From Flavobacteriales bacterium (GTDB lineage Bacteria > Bacteroidota > Bacteroidia > Flavobacteriales_G > Salibacteraceae): DNA of 64,000 bases. Made by a program: the position numbers and the translations under genes. The notes under the pieces were generated by a model. That model did no database searches and had not been told where the DNA came from. It saw only the letters and a program-made list of their open reading frames with translations. The stretch covers positions 62,001-126,000 of the forward strand of contig DNTB01000020.1 of NCBI GenBank assembly GCA_003499525.1, in the 5' to 3' direction. This document shows positions 17,424 to 26,151 of this stretch, in pieces; the stretch's first letter is position 1; each line of letters starts with the position of its first letter.

Positions 17424-17991
17424 TCATCTCCGCCAATATAAACTCGTCCTGGCATCGGGGTCTCCACGACGGAGGCATCTTCTTTCTGAAATGGGCTTAT
17501 CCTTTAATGTCTTGACCACCGGAGTAGACGAGATCATCCAGTTTCCTCAGGATCCTGAACTCTCTGCACGTCAAATCGCATCTGATAAGATCAGAGTTCT
17601 GAATAATTACGACGAACACCAGCTTTACATTGCTGCTGATACGGTTGTTGTAAAAAACGGAGCTATTCTGAACAAACCGAAGGACAAACATGAAGCACAG
17701 GTAATGCTCAACTCACTTTCAGATTCTGAACATCAGGTGATTACGGGAGTTGCTCTTCGGTCAGAATCCAAAACTGAAGTTTTTTCAGAAACCACCATTG
17801 TTACATTCAACCCTTTGAACAATGCCGAAATTGATCATTACATCAGCTCTTACAAGCCTTTTGATAAAGCGGGTGCCTATGGTATTCAGGAATGGATTGG
17901 AATAAACTTTATCCGAAAAATAGAGGGTTCCTATTTCAATGTTGTAGGATTGCCCACTGCACGTTTGTATCAGGAGTTTATGCGCTTCTGA
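17401..17991 (+). CDS. maf: Maf-like nucleoside triphosphate pyrophosphatase
   Basis: 196 aa, ATG start. Maf proteins hydrolyse non-canonical or excess dTTP/UTP-type nucleotides to monophosphates and PPi and influence septation. The signature LASGSPRRR is at residues 17-25, with AADTVV near 79-84 and KPKDKHEA after it. The late segment DKAGAYGIQEW is also conserved. It is the last gene of the four-gene run and overlaps the convergent mpl gene tail to tail by 14 nt. Confidence 0.94.
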   Translation: MKSSLLTDHLRQYKLVLASGSPRRRHLLSEMGLSFNVLTTGVDEIIQFPQDPELSARQIASDKIRVLNNYDEHQLYIAADTVVVKNGAILNKPKDKHEAQVMLNSLSDSEHQVITGVALRSESKTEVFSETTIVTFNPLNNAEIDHYISSYKPFDKAGAYGIQEWIGINFIRKIEGSYFNVVGLPTARLYQEFMRF

Positions 17992-19339
17992 CGATATCTT
18001 CTGCTAACTTCTCCAGGTTAATTCCCCCATAGTTTCCAGAGCTCATAAACAAGAGGTTGGTATTCTCCCAATTCATATTCAATAAGAACCTTTCCAGTTG
18101 ATCTGATTTGGTTACAGTTAGAATATCCATTCTGTCAAAAGCCATCATAATATCATTTGTGGAAACAGTCGGGAGGTTCTTATGTTTTAAAGTATCGGGA
18201 AGGTAAAATACCAATCCTACATCTGCTTCATCTAAAGCGCCCTTGTATTGTGAGAGAAAATTCTTGTTCAGGCTACTAAAAGTATGCAGTTCAAAAACAG
18301 CTACCAATTTGCGATCAGGCCATTGTTCTTTAACAGCCCTTGTTGTGGCCTTTAATTTAGAAGGTGCATGGGCAAAATCCTTGAAAACAAGAGTCCCGGG
18401 CGATTCTGCAAGCTGCTCTAATCTTTTGGAGGCACCTGTAAATGAGGTGATGGCTTCATAAAAAATATCATCAGATATGCCTAGTAATCGAAGCACTTGA
18501 TGTGCTCCTTCTATATTCTGTAAGTTATGAGCTCCAAAAATGCCGAGCCTGATCCATTCGTCCTTATGATTGCGAACCCACGTTGTGCTCCCATCGATTC
18601 TGTATTCCGGCGCCTGATAAGGTATCCATCTGATTTGATCAAACTCCTTTACCAGGTCCTGCAAATGCTCATCCCCGGAGTAATAGGCCATTTGAGCACC
18701 TTGCGGAACGGATTTCAAAAATTGCCGAAATGCATCTAAATAGTCTTCAAACGTTGGGAAAACATTGATATGATCCCATGAAATTCCTGAAATGAGCGCA
18801 ATTTGTGGCTTGTACCATAAAAATTTAGATCTGAGATCGATGGGTGAGGACAGGTACTCGTCACCCTCGAGTATCGCCAGGGGAGCTTCCGTCATTTGAA
18901 CCATTCGGTTGAAACCGTTGAGTTGAGCACCCACCATAAAATCAAACTCATGTTGAGCATAATGAAGTACATGTAGTATCATGGCAGTAATGGTAGTTTT
19001 CCCATGGCTACCTGCAATAACCACCCTGGTCTTACCTTCAGATTCTTTGTATATAAACTCAGGATAAGAATAGATCTTCAAGCCCAGCTCCTGTGCCTTA
19101 AGCAGTTCCGGATTGTCTTTTCGGGCATGCATTCCCAGAATTACGGCATCAAGACCCTTATTAATCCGACCCGGATACCAACCGTTCGAAGGCGGCAAAA
19201 TGCCAGCTTCTTTAAGTCTCGATTTTGAAGGCTCAAAGATATCATCATCCGAACCCGACACTTCATGACCCTTATCATGCAAGGCTAATGCAAGATTGTG
19301 CATTGCACTACCTCCTATGGCAATAAAATGGACTCTCAT
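17978..19339 (-). CDS. mpl: UDP-N-acetylmuramate:L-alanyl-gamma-D-glutamyl-meso-diaminopimelate ligase (Mpl-like Mur ligase)
   Basis: 453 aa, ATG start. It reuses murein tripeptide by joining it to UDP-MurNAc with ATP in the cytosol. The N-terminal domain has the MurC/Mpl glycine motif FIAIGGSAMHNLALAL (5-20). The P-loop GSHGKTT is at 110-116, followed by the Mur-ligase segments EGDEYLSS and ISWDHINVFPT. The C-terminal domain contains KDFAHAPSKLKAT, characteristic of Mpl. MurC proper would show different C-terminal residues, so Mpl is preferred. It is transcribed divergently from the M16 peptidase gene, with about 170 nt between their starts. Confidence 0.88.
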   Translation of the reverse strand: MRVHFIAIGGSAMHNLALALHDKGHEVSGSDDDIFEPSKSRLKEAGILPPSNGWYPGRINKGLDAVILGMHARKDNPELLKAQELGLKIYSYPEFIYKESEGKTRVVIAGSHGKTTITAMILHVLHYAQHEFDFMVGAQLNGFNRMVQMTEAPLAILEGDEYLSSPIDLRSKFLWYKPQIALISGISWDHINVFPTFEDYLDAFRQFLKSVPQGAQMAYYSGDEHLQDLVKEFDQIRWIPYQAPEYRIDGSTTWVRNHKDEWIRLGIFGAHNLQNIEGAHQVLRLLGISDDIFYEAITSFTGASKRLEQLAESPGTLVFKDFAHAPSKLKATTRAVKEQWPDRKLVAVFELHTFSSLNKNFLSQYKGALDEADVGLVFYLPDTLKHKNLPTVSTNDIMMAFDRMDILTVTKSDQLERFLLNMNWENTNLLFMSSGNYGGINLEKLAEDIVRSA

Positions 19340-19479
19340 TTATGCAACAATTCCAGTCGGTAAACCTATTGCAGCATTTCGTCGAAAGAATATGGGGCTT
19401 CTGGAGTTATAAACACTTGGGTATTAACATAGCAATGCCATTCATCCTAAATGTAATCCGCCATGCTCTCTCTAATAAT

Positions 19480-19487
19480 TATTATTG
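19480..19487 (+). promoter_or_regulatory. Weak promoter candidate for the M16 peptidase gene (TATTATTG)
   Basis: TATTATTG differs from TAnnTTTG at one position and lies 27 nt before the chosen ATG. The same variant occurs before rplS. Its position inside the longer reading frame from 19463 supports the later start. Confidence 0.35.
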
Positions 19488-19513
19488 TCGATCAGTTTTT
19501 TAAAACGATAGCA

Positions 19514-22402
19514 ATGCATAAACTTACTTCAACATTTCAAAGAATTATTCTTGTCTTAGTTGCCATTTTCTTGGCCCACATCGGGTCTTTCGCTCAGGAA
19601 AAGATAGAGCAACATACCTTAGAAAACGGACTTACTGTATTCTTAAAAGAAAATCATACATCACCCGAGGTTTTTGGTCTTGTCGTATGTAAGGTTGGAG
19701 GTAAAAATGACCCTGCTGACGCTACAGGAATGGCTCATTATCAGGAACATATGCTTTTTAAAGGCACTGATCAACTAGGAACTAAGGACTGGGAGAAGGA
19801 AGAGCCTTTAATCGATGAGATTGTAGAGCTTTACAAAGAACTTGGTGCAACCAAAGAAGAAAAGGAGCGGCTAGAAATTCAGCAGAAAATCAATAAAAAA
19901 TCTGTTGAAGCTGCACAATACGCCATACCTAATGAATTCGACAATGTCACGAAGGGAATGGGGGGAACCGGAATGAATGCCAACACGAATATGGACAGAA
20001 CCGTATACTTCAATACTTTTCCGTCCAATCAAATAGATAAATGGCTCGAGCTACAGAGTCACAGGTTTACCAAGCCCGTATTCAGATTGTTTCAGTCGGA
20101 GCTGGAAGTTGTTTACGAAGAAAAAAACCGGGGCAATGACAATTTCATTTGGCCATTGATTGAAGAATTCAACGATAATTTTTACAAAGTCCATCCCTAC
20201 GGGCAACAAAGCGTAATTGGAACAACGGAACATCTCAAAAATCCGCCATTGCACAAAATGATCGATTATTACAACACCTACTATGTTGCCAACAATATGG
20301 CGCTGATTCTTGTAGGCGATTTCAATTCTGATGAAGTATTGCCAAAAATTGAGGAAAAATTTGGCCAATGGCGTTTAGGAAAAGTACCTGAATTTCCAGA
20401 ATACAATGAAGACGAATTCAACGGAAGAGAGTTTGTTGAACGGAAACTAAGCCCGGTTAAACTCGGGTTACTCGGCTTCCGTGGTCCTGCGACCAATCAT
20501 CCCGATGAACCGGCCCTTCGGGTAGCGAACGAAATGCTGAGTAACTATGATCAGACCGGGTTCATTGACGAACTCGTATTGGACAATGATATTCTTGCAG
20601 CTGAGGTTTTCAATTGGACACAAAATGACTACGGCGAAATAATAGTGCTGTTTGTTCCCAAAATTATCGGCCAAAAGACAGCATCTGCCGAAGAACTGGT
20701 TCTTCAAAAACTGGATTCATTAAAAAGCGGGAAGTTCAAAGATGAAAGTCTTGATGCCCGCAAAAAGAGTATTTACAGAGAGCTTAAACTGAATGAGGAA
20801 GAAAATGGGTCGCTCGGAAATATCATTGCCGAAGCCTTTCAATCTGGAATGACCTTAGAGGAAATGCAGAACTACCCATCACTGATCGAAGCAGTTACAA
20901 AAGAGGATGTAGTGCGCGTGGCCAATAAATATTTTGGAGACAATTATCTCGCCTTCCATTCCAAAATGGGTTTCAAAAAGCCCGAAAAAATCAGCCAGCC
21001 CGAGTTCGACCCTGTCGCAACTAAGACCAATGAAAAATCAGAGTATCGCAAGTTTCTGGAAAAAATACCCTCTTCAGAAATGGTTCCAGGATATTTGGAT
21101 CTCAAAAAGGAACTCAAACCCATAAAGATTTCACAAGGGAGAAATCTCTACCATACTAAAAATGAGATCAACGACATTTATTCGATGAAGATCCGGTTCA
21201 AAGCCGGAGAGGACCAATTCCCCAACCTATACTACACCGCGAATTTGATGGACTATGCCGGCACAGAAGAATATCCTGTGAAGGAATTCAAAGAAAAAAT
21301 GAGTGCATTAGGAGCAAGCTATTTCATATACTTCGATGATAATTATACCACTGTTGAAATAGAAGGTGTTGAGAATCAGGTAGTAGATGCAACCAGGTTG
21401 CTCTTCGAACTTATCACGAATCCTTCTGCCGACGATGAAAAAATCAAAAACATTTACGATGGAGAAAAAGCAGAACGCAAAATTGAAGAATCGGAAGTCG
21501 ACATCGTTGCAAATGCCCTAAAAGATTATATGCTCTATGGCAAAGAATCGGATTATTTAGATCGTCCCTCATTAAATGAGGTCAAGGAACTGAAAGTAGC
21601 TAACTTACTATCAGACTTTAAAAAGGCAACCGAGTATGAGGTAGATGTTTTTTACGCTGGAGCAATCAGTCCAAGCGAGATTCATAAACTTTTGGCCGAA
21701 GCTTTTAGCACTTTCGGTCCGACCAAGAACGGAGACGTCCCTCAGGACAAAAAACGTACGCAATACACCCAAAATGAGGTTTTTATGGTTCCTATGAAAA
21801 AAGCGAATCAGAGTAAGATCTATTTCTTTATAAATGGACAACCTTATGAAGTCGAAGAAGACGCCTATCGTATGGCTTTCAACACCTATTTTGGTGGCGG
21901 GTTTTCCGGACTGGTAACACAGGAAATCAGGGAATACCGGTCATTGGCTTATGCATCCGGGGCTAAATACAGCGCTCCGAAAAGGGCAAAAAACCCGTCT
22001 TACTTTATGGGCTATGTCGGCACACAAAGTGATAAGACTCTCGAGGCTCTTGAGGTGTTTAATCAACTCGTCCGTGACATGCCTGAAAAGCGCGACCGTA
22101 TTGACCTGATAAAAGATTACCTCATGCTTTCTGCATTAACAGGACGCCCGACATTCAGGGAAAAGAGCGAGGCTTTGCTGGATATGACCTATCGCGGATT
22201 TGAGGAGGATGCGGTAAAATACAACCAGCCCAAATTCGAACGTTTAACTTTTGACGATATCCTTAAGTTCTACCAGAAAAACTTAAAAAATCAACCCATG
22301 GCGATCGCTATAGTCGGAAATACGAAGGTTTTTGACACCGGAGAACTTGAAAAATATGGAAAAGTCTCCAAGCTGAAGACAAAAGATATCTTCTCAAAAT
22401 AG
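19514..22402 (+). CDS. M16-family zinc metallopeptidase, two-repeat, exported
   Basis: 962 aa from ATG 19514. This start gives a clean signal peptide (RIILVLVAIFLAHIGSFAQ); the in-frame ATG at 19463 would add a stretch that spoils it. The first half holds the inverted zinc motif HxxEH (HYQEH, residues 75-79) with the distal Glu in EVVYEEKNRGND. The second half is the usual catalytically inactive M16 repeat (YFGGGFSGLVTQEIRE near 797-813). It is a pitrilysin/insulinase-type protease that would degrade peptides in the periplasm or outside. Length is typical of the two-domain secreted type. Confidence 0.9.
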   Translation: MHKLTSTFQRIILVLVAIFLAHIGSFAQEKIEQHTLENGLTVFLKENHTSPEVFGLVVCKVGGKNDPADATGMAHYQEHMLFKGTDQLGTKDWEKEEPLIDEIVELYKELGATKEEKERLEIQQKINKKSVEAAQYAIPNEFDNVTKGMGGTGMNANTNMDRTVYFNTFPSNQIDKWLELQSHRFTKPVFRLFQSELEVVYEEKNRGNDNFIWPLIEEFNDNFYKVHPYGQQSVIGTTEHLKNPPLHKMIDYYNTYYVANNMALILVGDFNSDEVLPKIEEKFGQWRLGKVPEFPEYNEDEFNGREFVERKLSPVKLGLLGFRGPATNHPDEPALRVANEMLSNYDQTGFIDELVLDNDILAAEVFNWTQNDYGEIIVLFVPKIIGQKTASAEELVLQKLDSLKSGKFKDESLDARKKSIYRELKLNEEENGSLGNIIAEAFQSGMTLEEMQNYPSLIEAVTKEDVVRVANKYFGDNYLAFHSKMGFKKPEKISQPEFDPVATKTNEKSEYRKFLEKIPSSEMVPGYLDLKKELKPIKISQGRNLYHTKNEINDIYSMKIRFKAGEDQFPNLYYTANLMDYAGTEEYPVKEFKEKMSALGASYFIYFDDNYTTVEIEGVENQVVDATRLLFELITNPSADDEKIKNIYDGEKAERKIEESEVDIVANALKDYMLYGKESDYLDRPSLNEVKELKVANLLSDFKKATEYEVDVFYAGAISPSEIHKLLAEAFSTFGPTKNGDVPQDKKRTQYTQNEVFMVPMKKANQSKIYFFINGQPYEVEEDAYRMAFNTYFGGGFSGLVTQEIREYRSLAYASGAKYSAPKRAKNPSYFMGYVGTQSDKTLEALEVFNQLVRDMPEKRDRIDLIKDYLMLSALTGRPTFREKSEALLDMTYRGFEEDAVKYNQPKFERLTFDDILKFYQKNLKNQPMAIAIVGNTKVFDTGELEKYGKVSKLKTKDIFSK

Positions 22403-22451
22403 GTTTTTAGTCTTACCGAAAATGAGAATTTAGACAACCCCCTTTTCTCCC

Positions 22452-22459
22452 TATTTTTG
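22452..22459 (+). promoter_or_regulatory. Promoter candidate overlapping the thioesterase start region (TATTTTTG)
   Basis: TATTTTTG followed by CG matches TAnnTTTG. Its last base is only 7 nt before the thioesterase ATG, so the transcript would start at or beside the start codon. No TTG element at the right spacing was seen. Confidence 0.5.
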
Positions 22460-22465
22460 CGAACT

Positions 22466-22864
22466 ATGGAGTTTATCACACAGAAGATCACCATGGGCAA
22501 AGATCTCGGTGTTCATGGGAACTTATTTGGGGGGAACATGCTGAGCTGGATTGATGAGGCAGCTGGTACTATGGCAGTTACCATATGCCGGACACCGAAC
22601 ATGGTAACCCTTAAACTGGAAGAAGTCATCTTTCGAAAAGCTGTTAAAGTTGGCCATCTCATTAAGATTTATGGGAAGGTAGTCCGAATGGGAACTTCCT
22701 CAATTACCTTATGCATGGAAGCCCGCAAATACAATCCTATCTCTGATGAAGAAAACATCGTTTGTGATACCTTTCTCACCTTTGTTCGAATTGATGAGTC
22801 CGGCGAGCCCGTTCCCATTCCATCCTCAGTGCGCGAGAAATATAAACACCTCAGCGAAAAATGA
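22466..22864 (+). CDS. Acyl-CoA thioesterase, hotdog fold (YciA type)
   Basis: 132 aa from ATG 22466; the reading frame also contains a TTG at 22457, but that lies inside the promoter element. The sequence has the YciA-like pattern GVHGNLFGGNMLSWIDEAAG, in which the Asp/Gly-rich helix start forms the active site, followed by VTLKLEEVIFRKAVKVG. It hydrolyses acyl-CoA thioesters in the cytosol; chain length preference is unknown. The stop codon overlaps the start of the permease gene by 4 nt (ATGA), so these two are translationally coupled, though no functional link is obvious. Confidence 0.88.
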   Translation: MEFITQKITMGKDLGVHGNLFGGNMLSWIDEAAGTMAVTICRTPNMVTLKLEEVIFRKAVKVGHLIKIYGKVVRMGTSSITLCMEARKYNPISDEENIVCDTFLTFVRIDESGEPVPIPSSVREKYKHLSEK

Positions 22865-24102
22865 TTCTGAATACACTCCAAGATCTGGTTATGTCATTCA
22901 TCGAGCTCTTTGCTCAAATGGCCCCTTATCTGCTATTGGGCTTTTTTCTGGCGGGTGTACTTCATGTGATTATTCCACGAGATAGAATGATTAAATATCT
23001 GGGCAAATCGAATTTCAGATCAGTGTTTTTGGGAACACTTGTTGGAATTCCGCTCCCGCTGTGCTCTTGTGGGGTTATCCCAACGGGTATTTCATTGTAC
23101 AAAGATGGAGCCAGCAAAGGGGCTACTAATTCGTTTCTTATCAGTACACCACAGACTGGTGTGGACTCAGTTCTTGTTACTTATTCCATGTTAGGATTAC
23201 CTTTTGCGCTGATCAGGCCCATAGCTGCATTTATCTCAGGTATTGCTGGTGGGGTGATAACCAACAAAACAACAGAACCCACCCAAATGACTGAAGTAGA
23301 AGAAGAGATTTCAAGCTCTGATCAATCAGTTTGGAAAAGACTATTTCAATATGCCTTCGTTGATTTTATGCAGGACATCTATAAGTGGCTACTTATAGGT
23401 ATTGTCATTGCAGCAGGTATTTCTGTATTGGTGCCGGATGATTTTTTTGTAGAGTACCTGAATCAACCATTGCTAAGTATGGTGGTTATTCTTCTGGTTT
23501 CCATTCCCATGTACGTCTGTGCCACGGGTTCCATACCCATAGCTGCGGTACTAATGCTCAAAGGCTTATCACCAGGAGCGGCATTTGTATTCCTGATGGC
23601 CGGTCCTGCGACAAACGCGGCTACAATAAGTGTTATTCGCAAATCGATGGGCAATAAATCGCTTTGGGCGTTCTTGATTTCCATCGTAGGGATGGCATTA
23701 CTTTTTGGTTACATCATCAATACCTTCTTACCCATCAATTGGTTCGACCTGAGTTCGATCGCTCCTGTTCATCATCATGAAGAGATCTCAATCCTGGAGT
23801 GGACATCAGCGACTATTCTGGCAGTTTTAATTCTCAACCTTTTCAGATTGCGATGGTTCTCTAAAAAAAATGCAAGTTTTGCAGTCATGAGCGATGGAGA
23901 AAAACAATTCAGGGTAAATGGAATGACGTGCAATCATTGTAAGTCTACTGTTGAGAAAAATTTGGCGAAGATAGAGGGCTTATCAAAAGTTCATGCTGAT
24001 TTTGTAAGCAATACAGTCACTGTTAGCGGCGATGATATCGATGCCGAATCAATTGAGAGGCTCATCAACGAACTGGGTTACGACTTTAAAGGCGAGGCAT
24101 GA
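22861..24102 (+). CDS. Metal-efflux-type permease (SO_0444/ArsP-like) fused to a C-terminal HMA metal-binding domain
   Basis: 413 aa, ATG start. About eight to ten membrane helices with the permease signature PLPLCSCGVIPTGISLY (about 60-76) and KGATNSFLISTPQTGVDS, repeated in weaker form as VSIPMYVCATGSIPIAA and MAGPATNAAT. A His-rich loop (VHHHEE, near 301-306) precedes the last helix. Residues about 347-413 form a heavy-metal-associated domain with CxxC (GMTCNHCKST). Such proteins are assigned to Cu/Zn or As/Se efflux; the HMA domain and His loop favour a thiophilic metal. It overlaps the thioesterase gene; a BASS transporter follows after 22 nt. Confidence 0.86.
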   Translation: MILNTLQDLVMSFIELFAQMAPYLLLGFFLAGVLHVIIPRDRMIKYLGKSNFRSVFLGTLVGIPLPLCSCGVIPTGISLYKDGASKGATNSFLISTPQTGVDSVLVTYSMLGLPFALIRPIAAFISGIAGGVITNKTTEPTQMTEVEEEISSSDQSVWKRLFQYAFVDFMQDIYKWLLIGIVIAAGISVLVPDDFFVEYLNQPLLSMVVILLVSIPMYVCATGSIPIAAVLMLKGLSPGAAFVFLMAGPATNAATISVIRKSMGNKSLWAFLISIVGMALLFGYIINTFLPINWFDLSSIAPVHHHEEISILEWTSATILAVLILNLFRLRWFSKKNASFAVMSDGEKQFRVNGMTCNHCKSTVEKNLAKIEGLSKVHADFVSNTVTVSGDDIDAESIERLINELGYDFKGEA

Positions 24103-24124
24103 TAACCGGCATTGACCTCTGCTG

Positions 24125-25027
24125 ATGGATACTTTTCAGGATGTACATCTCGATTTTTCAGAGGATAGCCTTTGGGTTCTGAATCTTGCTATGGCATTCA
24201 TCATGTTCGGCGTCGCTCTTAAAATGGATGTTCGCGAGTTTAAAGAAGTGGTAAGAAACCCTAAAGGCATAGTTACGGGCTTTCTCAGCCAGTTCATGTT
24301 GCTACCTGCCGTTACCTTTCTGCTCATTCTGATTGTCAAGCCGCTGCCTCCACTGGCATATGGAATGATGCTGGTTGCAGCCTGTCCGGGTGGTAATGTC
24401 TCGAACTTTTTTACTCAACTGAGCAGTGGGAATGTCACACTTTCTGTTAGCCTCACGGGTATAGCCACAATGGCAAGTATTTTCATGACCCCTACAAATT
24501 TTCGTTTTTGGACCGGGTTATATGCCAGAAAACAGCACTTCGCAGAAATAGATCTTGAATTTTGGGCGATGTTTAAAACGGTCCTGCTTCTTCTGGTGAT
24601 CCCGCTGTTCCTTGGGATGGCCTTGAAAAGATTTTTACCGGAACTTACCGAAAAAATAGGTAAACCGATACGTATTCTGTCCATGCTGACTTTGGCTACC
24701 TTTATCCTTGTCGCTTTCAGCAAAGACAGTGAAATATTCATGGAATATTATCACCATGTTGTTTGGATTGTCCTCATGCACAATGCTATAGCCTTACTGT
24801 CCGGTTATTTGTGGTCGGCAGCAATGCGACTTCCTCAACGAGATAGAAGAACAATAAGTATGGAAACGGGGATACAAAACTCCGGCTTGGCACTGGTTAT
24901 CATATTTTCGTTATTTGACGGTAGTGGAGGCATGGCCATTATTGCTGCATGGTGGGGTATATGGCACATTATCGCTGGTTTTGTATTATCATGGTTCTAT
25001 CGAAAATGGGTACCCCTACCCGCATAA
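24125..25027 (+). CDS. Bile acid:sodium symporter (BASS/SBF) family transporter
   Basis: 300 aa, ATG start. About nine hydrophobic segments. The two discontinuous-helix motifs of the family are visible: a Gly/Asn-rich stretch AACPGGNVSNFFTQLSSGN (about 85-103) and ETGIQNSGLALVIIF (about 246-260). The natural substrate in bacteria is often a keto acid or another organic anion, not bile acid, and cannot be read here. It sits between the metal permease and an acyltransferase on the same strand. Confidence 0.86.
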   Translation: MDTFQDVHLDFSEDSLWVLNLAMAFIMFGVALKMDVREFKEVVRNPKGIVTGFLSQFMLLPAVTFLLILIVKPLPPLAYGMMLVAACPGGNVSNFFTQLSSGNVTLSVSLTGIATMASIFMTPTNFRFWTGLYARKQHFAEIDLEFWAMFKTVLLLLVIPLFLGMALKRFLPELTEKIGKPIRILSMLTLATFILVAFSKDSEIFMEYYHHVVWIVLMHNAIALLSGYLWSAAMRLPQRDRRTISMETGIQNSGLALVIIFSLFDGSGGMAIIAAWWGIWHIIAGFVLSWFYRKWVPLPA

Positions 25028-25035
25028 TCTGAAGA

Positions 25036-26145
25036 TTGGCTAAAACACTCTTTTACATCCTTCTTAGATCGTATTCAAAACTTGGGTTTTGGTTTTTCTT
25101 CGATCGCATTCAGGTGGTCATGAGAGAACCCGACGCGATGAAAGGTACCGTGATTTTTGCAGGAAATCATCAGAATTCCTTCATGGATCCGTTGGCCGTT
25201 GTTTATACTCAACCGAGAATAACTTACTTTTTAACTCGAGCAGATGTTTTTTCCAATAGAGTTGCCCGCTTCTTTTTAGACTTGCTTGCCATGCTGCCCG
25301 TGTACAGGTCGGAGAGAAACGGATTCAGATCTGTGACGAAAAATGAAGAAACTTTTGCAGTTTGCAGGAAATATCTCCTTGAAGCAAGTCATCCCATTGG
25401 CATCTATCCTGAAGCAAATCACAACCTCAAACGTTCATTGCGAAAACTATACCCGGGAGTGGCCAGGCTGGCATTTTCTACATTGGATTTGAATCCCAAC
25501 CTTGATTTGAGGATTGTACCTACTGGGGTAAACTATTCGAACCATACCTCCTTTCGAGGCGATTTGCTGGTTATATATGGTAAATCTATTAAAGTCCAGG
25601 ACTACTACTCCACTTACCTGCGGGACGAGAATGAAGGTATACAGGCCTTGCTGGACATTCTAAGAGTCAGAATGTCCGATGTGATCATAGATATTCCAGG
25701 CCAAAACAACTACGACGAGACGCATGAAAAATGGTTAGAATCAAGGTCTGATGAATCCAATTTATATACCGATTTCAAACGCGACAAAGAATTGATATTC
25801 AATATTCTAAATGAAAAAAGAATAGTCCGTGAGAAAAGCAAACGTGCAGAACCTTCATGGCTGTATTGGTTGTCCTTACCAGTATTGATATTCGCCAAAA
25901 TCAACAATACCTTGTCCAGATATCTAGTTAATAAAATTCTGGCAAAGCTTGTTCAGGACCCCGCATTTACGGCTGCCGTAAAGTTCGTACTAGGAATCTT
26001 TTTGGTACCAATCATATTCTTTCTTCAGGCCATCTTTGTTGGATTAATTTTCGGCAGCTGGAATCTTGGATTAATTTACTTTTTCAGCATTCCTTTGCTC
26101 AACCTCTGGTACTTCAAAGTCTATGTCAAAACACCTTATGTTTAG
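25036..26145 (+). CDS. PlsC-type glycerophospholipid acyltransferase
   Basis: 369 aa, apparently from TTG 25036, as no ATG occurs before the conserved core. The first 20 residues are hydrophobic. The acyltransferase motif HxxxxD is in GNHQNSFMDPL (His45), followed by LPVYRSERNG and the YPEANHN motif. A pair of strong membrane helices lies near the C-terminus (about 310-365). The family moves fatty acyl groups to lysophosphatidate or related lipids at the inner membrane. The extra C-terminal membrane part distinguishes it from short PlsC; the acceptor is unknown. The GT39 gene starts 7 nt downstream. Confidence 0.8.
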   Translation: MAKTLFYILLRSYSKLGFWFFFDRIQVVMREPDAMKGTVIFAGNHQNSFMDPLAVVYTQPRITYFLTRADVFSNRVARFFLDLLAMLPVYRSERNGFRSVTKNEETFAVCRKYLLEASHPIGIYPEANHNLKRSLRKLYPGVARLAFSTLDLNPNLDLRIVPTGVNYSNHTSFRGDLLVIYGKSIKVQDYYSTYLRDENEGIQALLDILRVRMSDVIIDIPGQNNYDETHEKWLESRSDESNLYTDFKRDKELIFNILNEKRIVREKSKRAEPSWLYWLSLPVLIFAKINNTLSRYLVNKILAKLVQDPAFTAAVKFVLGIFLVPIIFFLQAIFVGLIFGSWNLGLIYFFSIPLLNLWYFKVYVKTPYV

Positions 26146-26151
26146 AGCACG

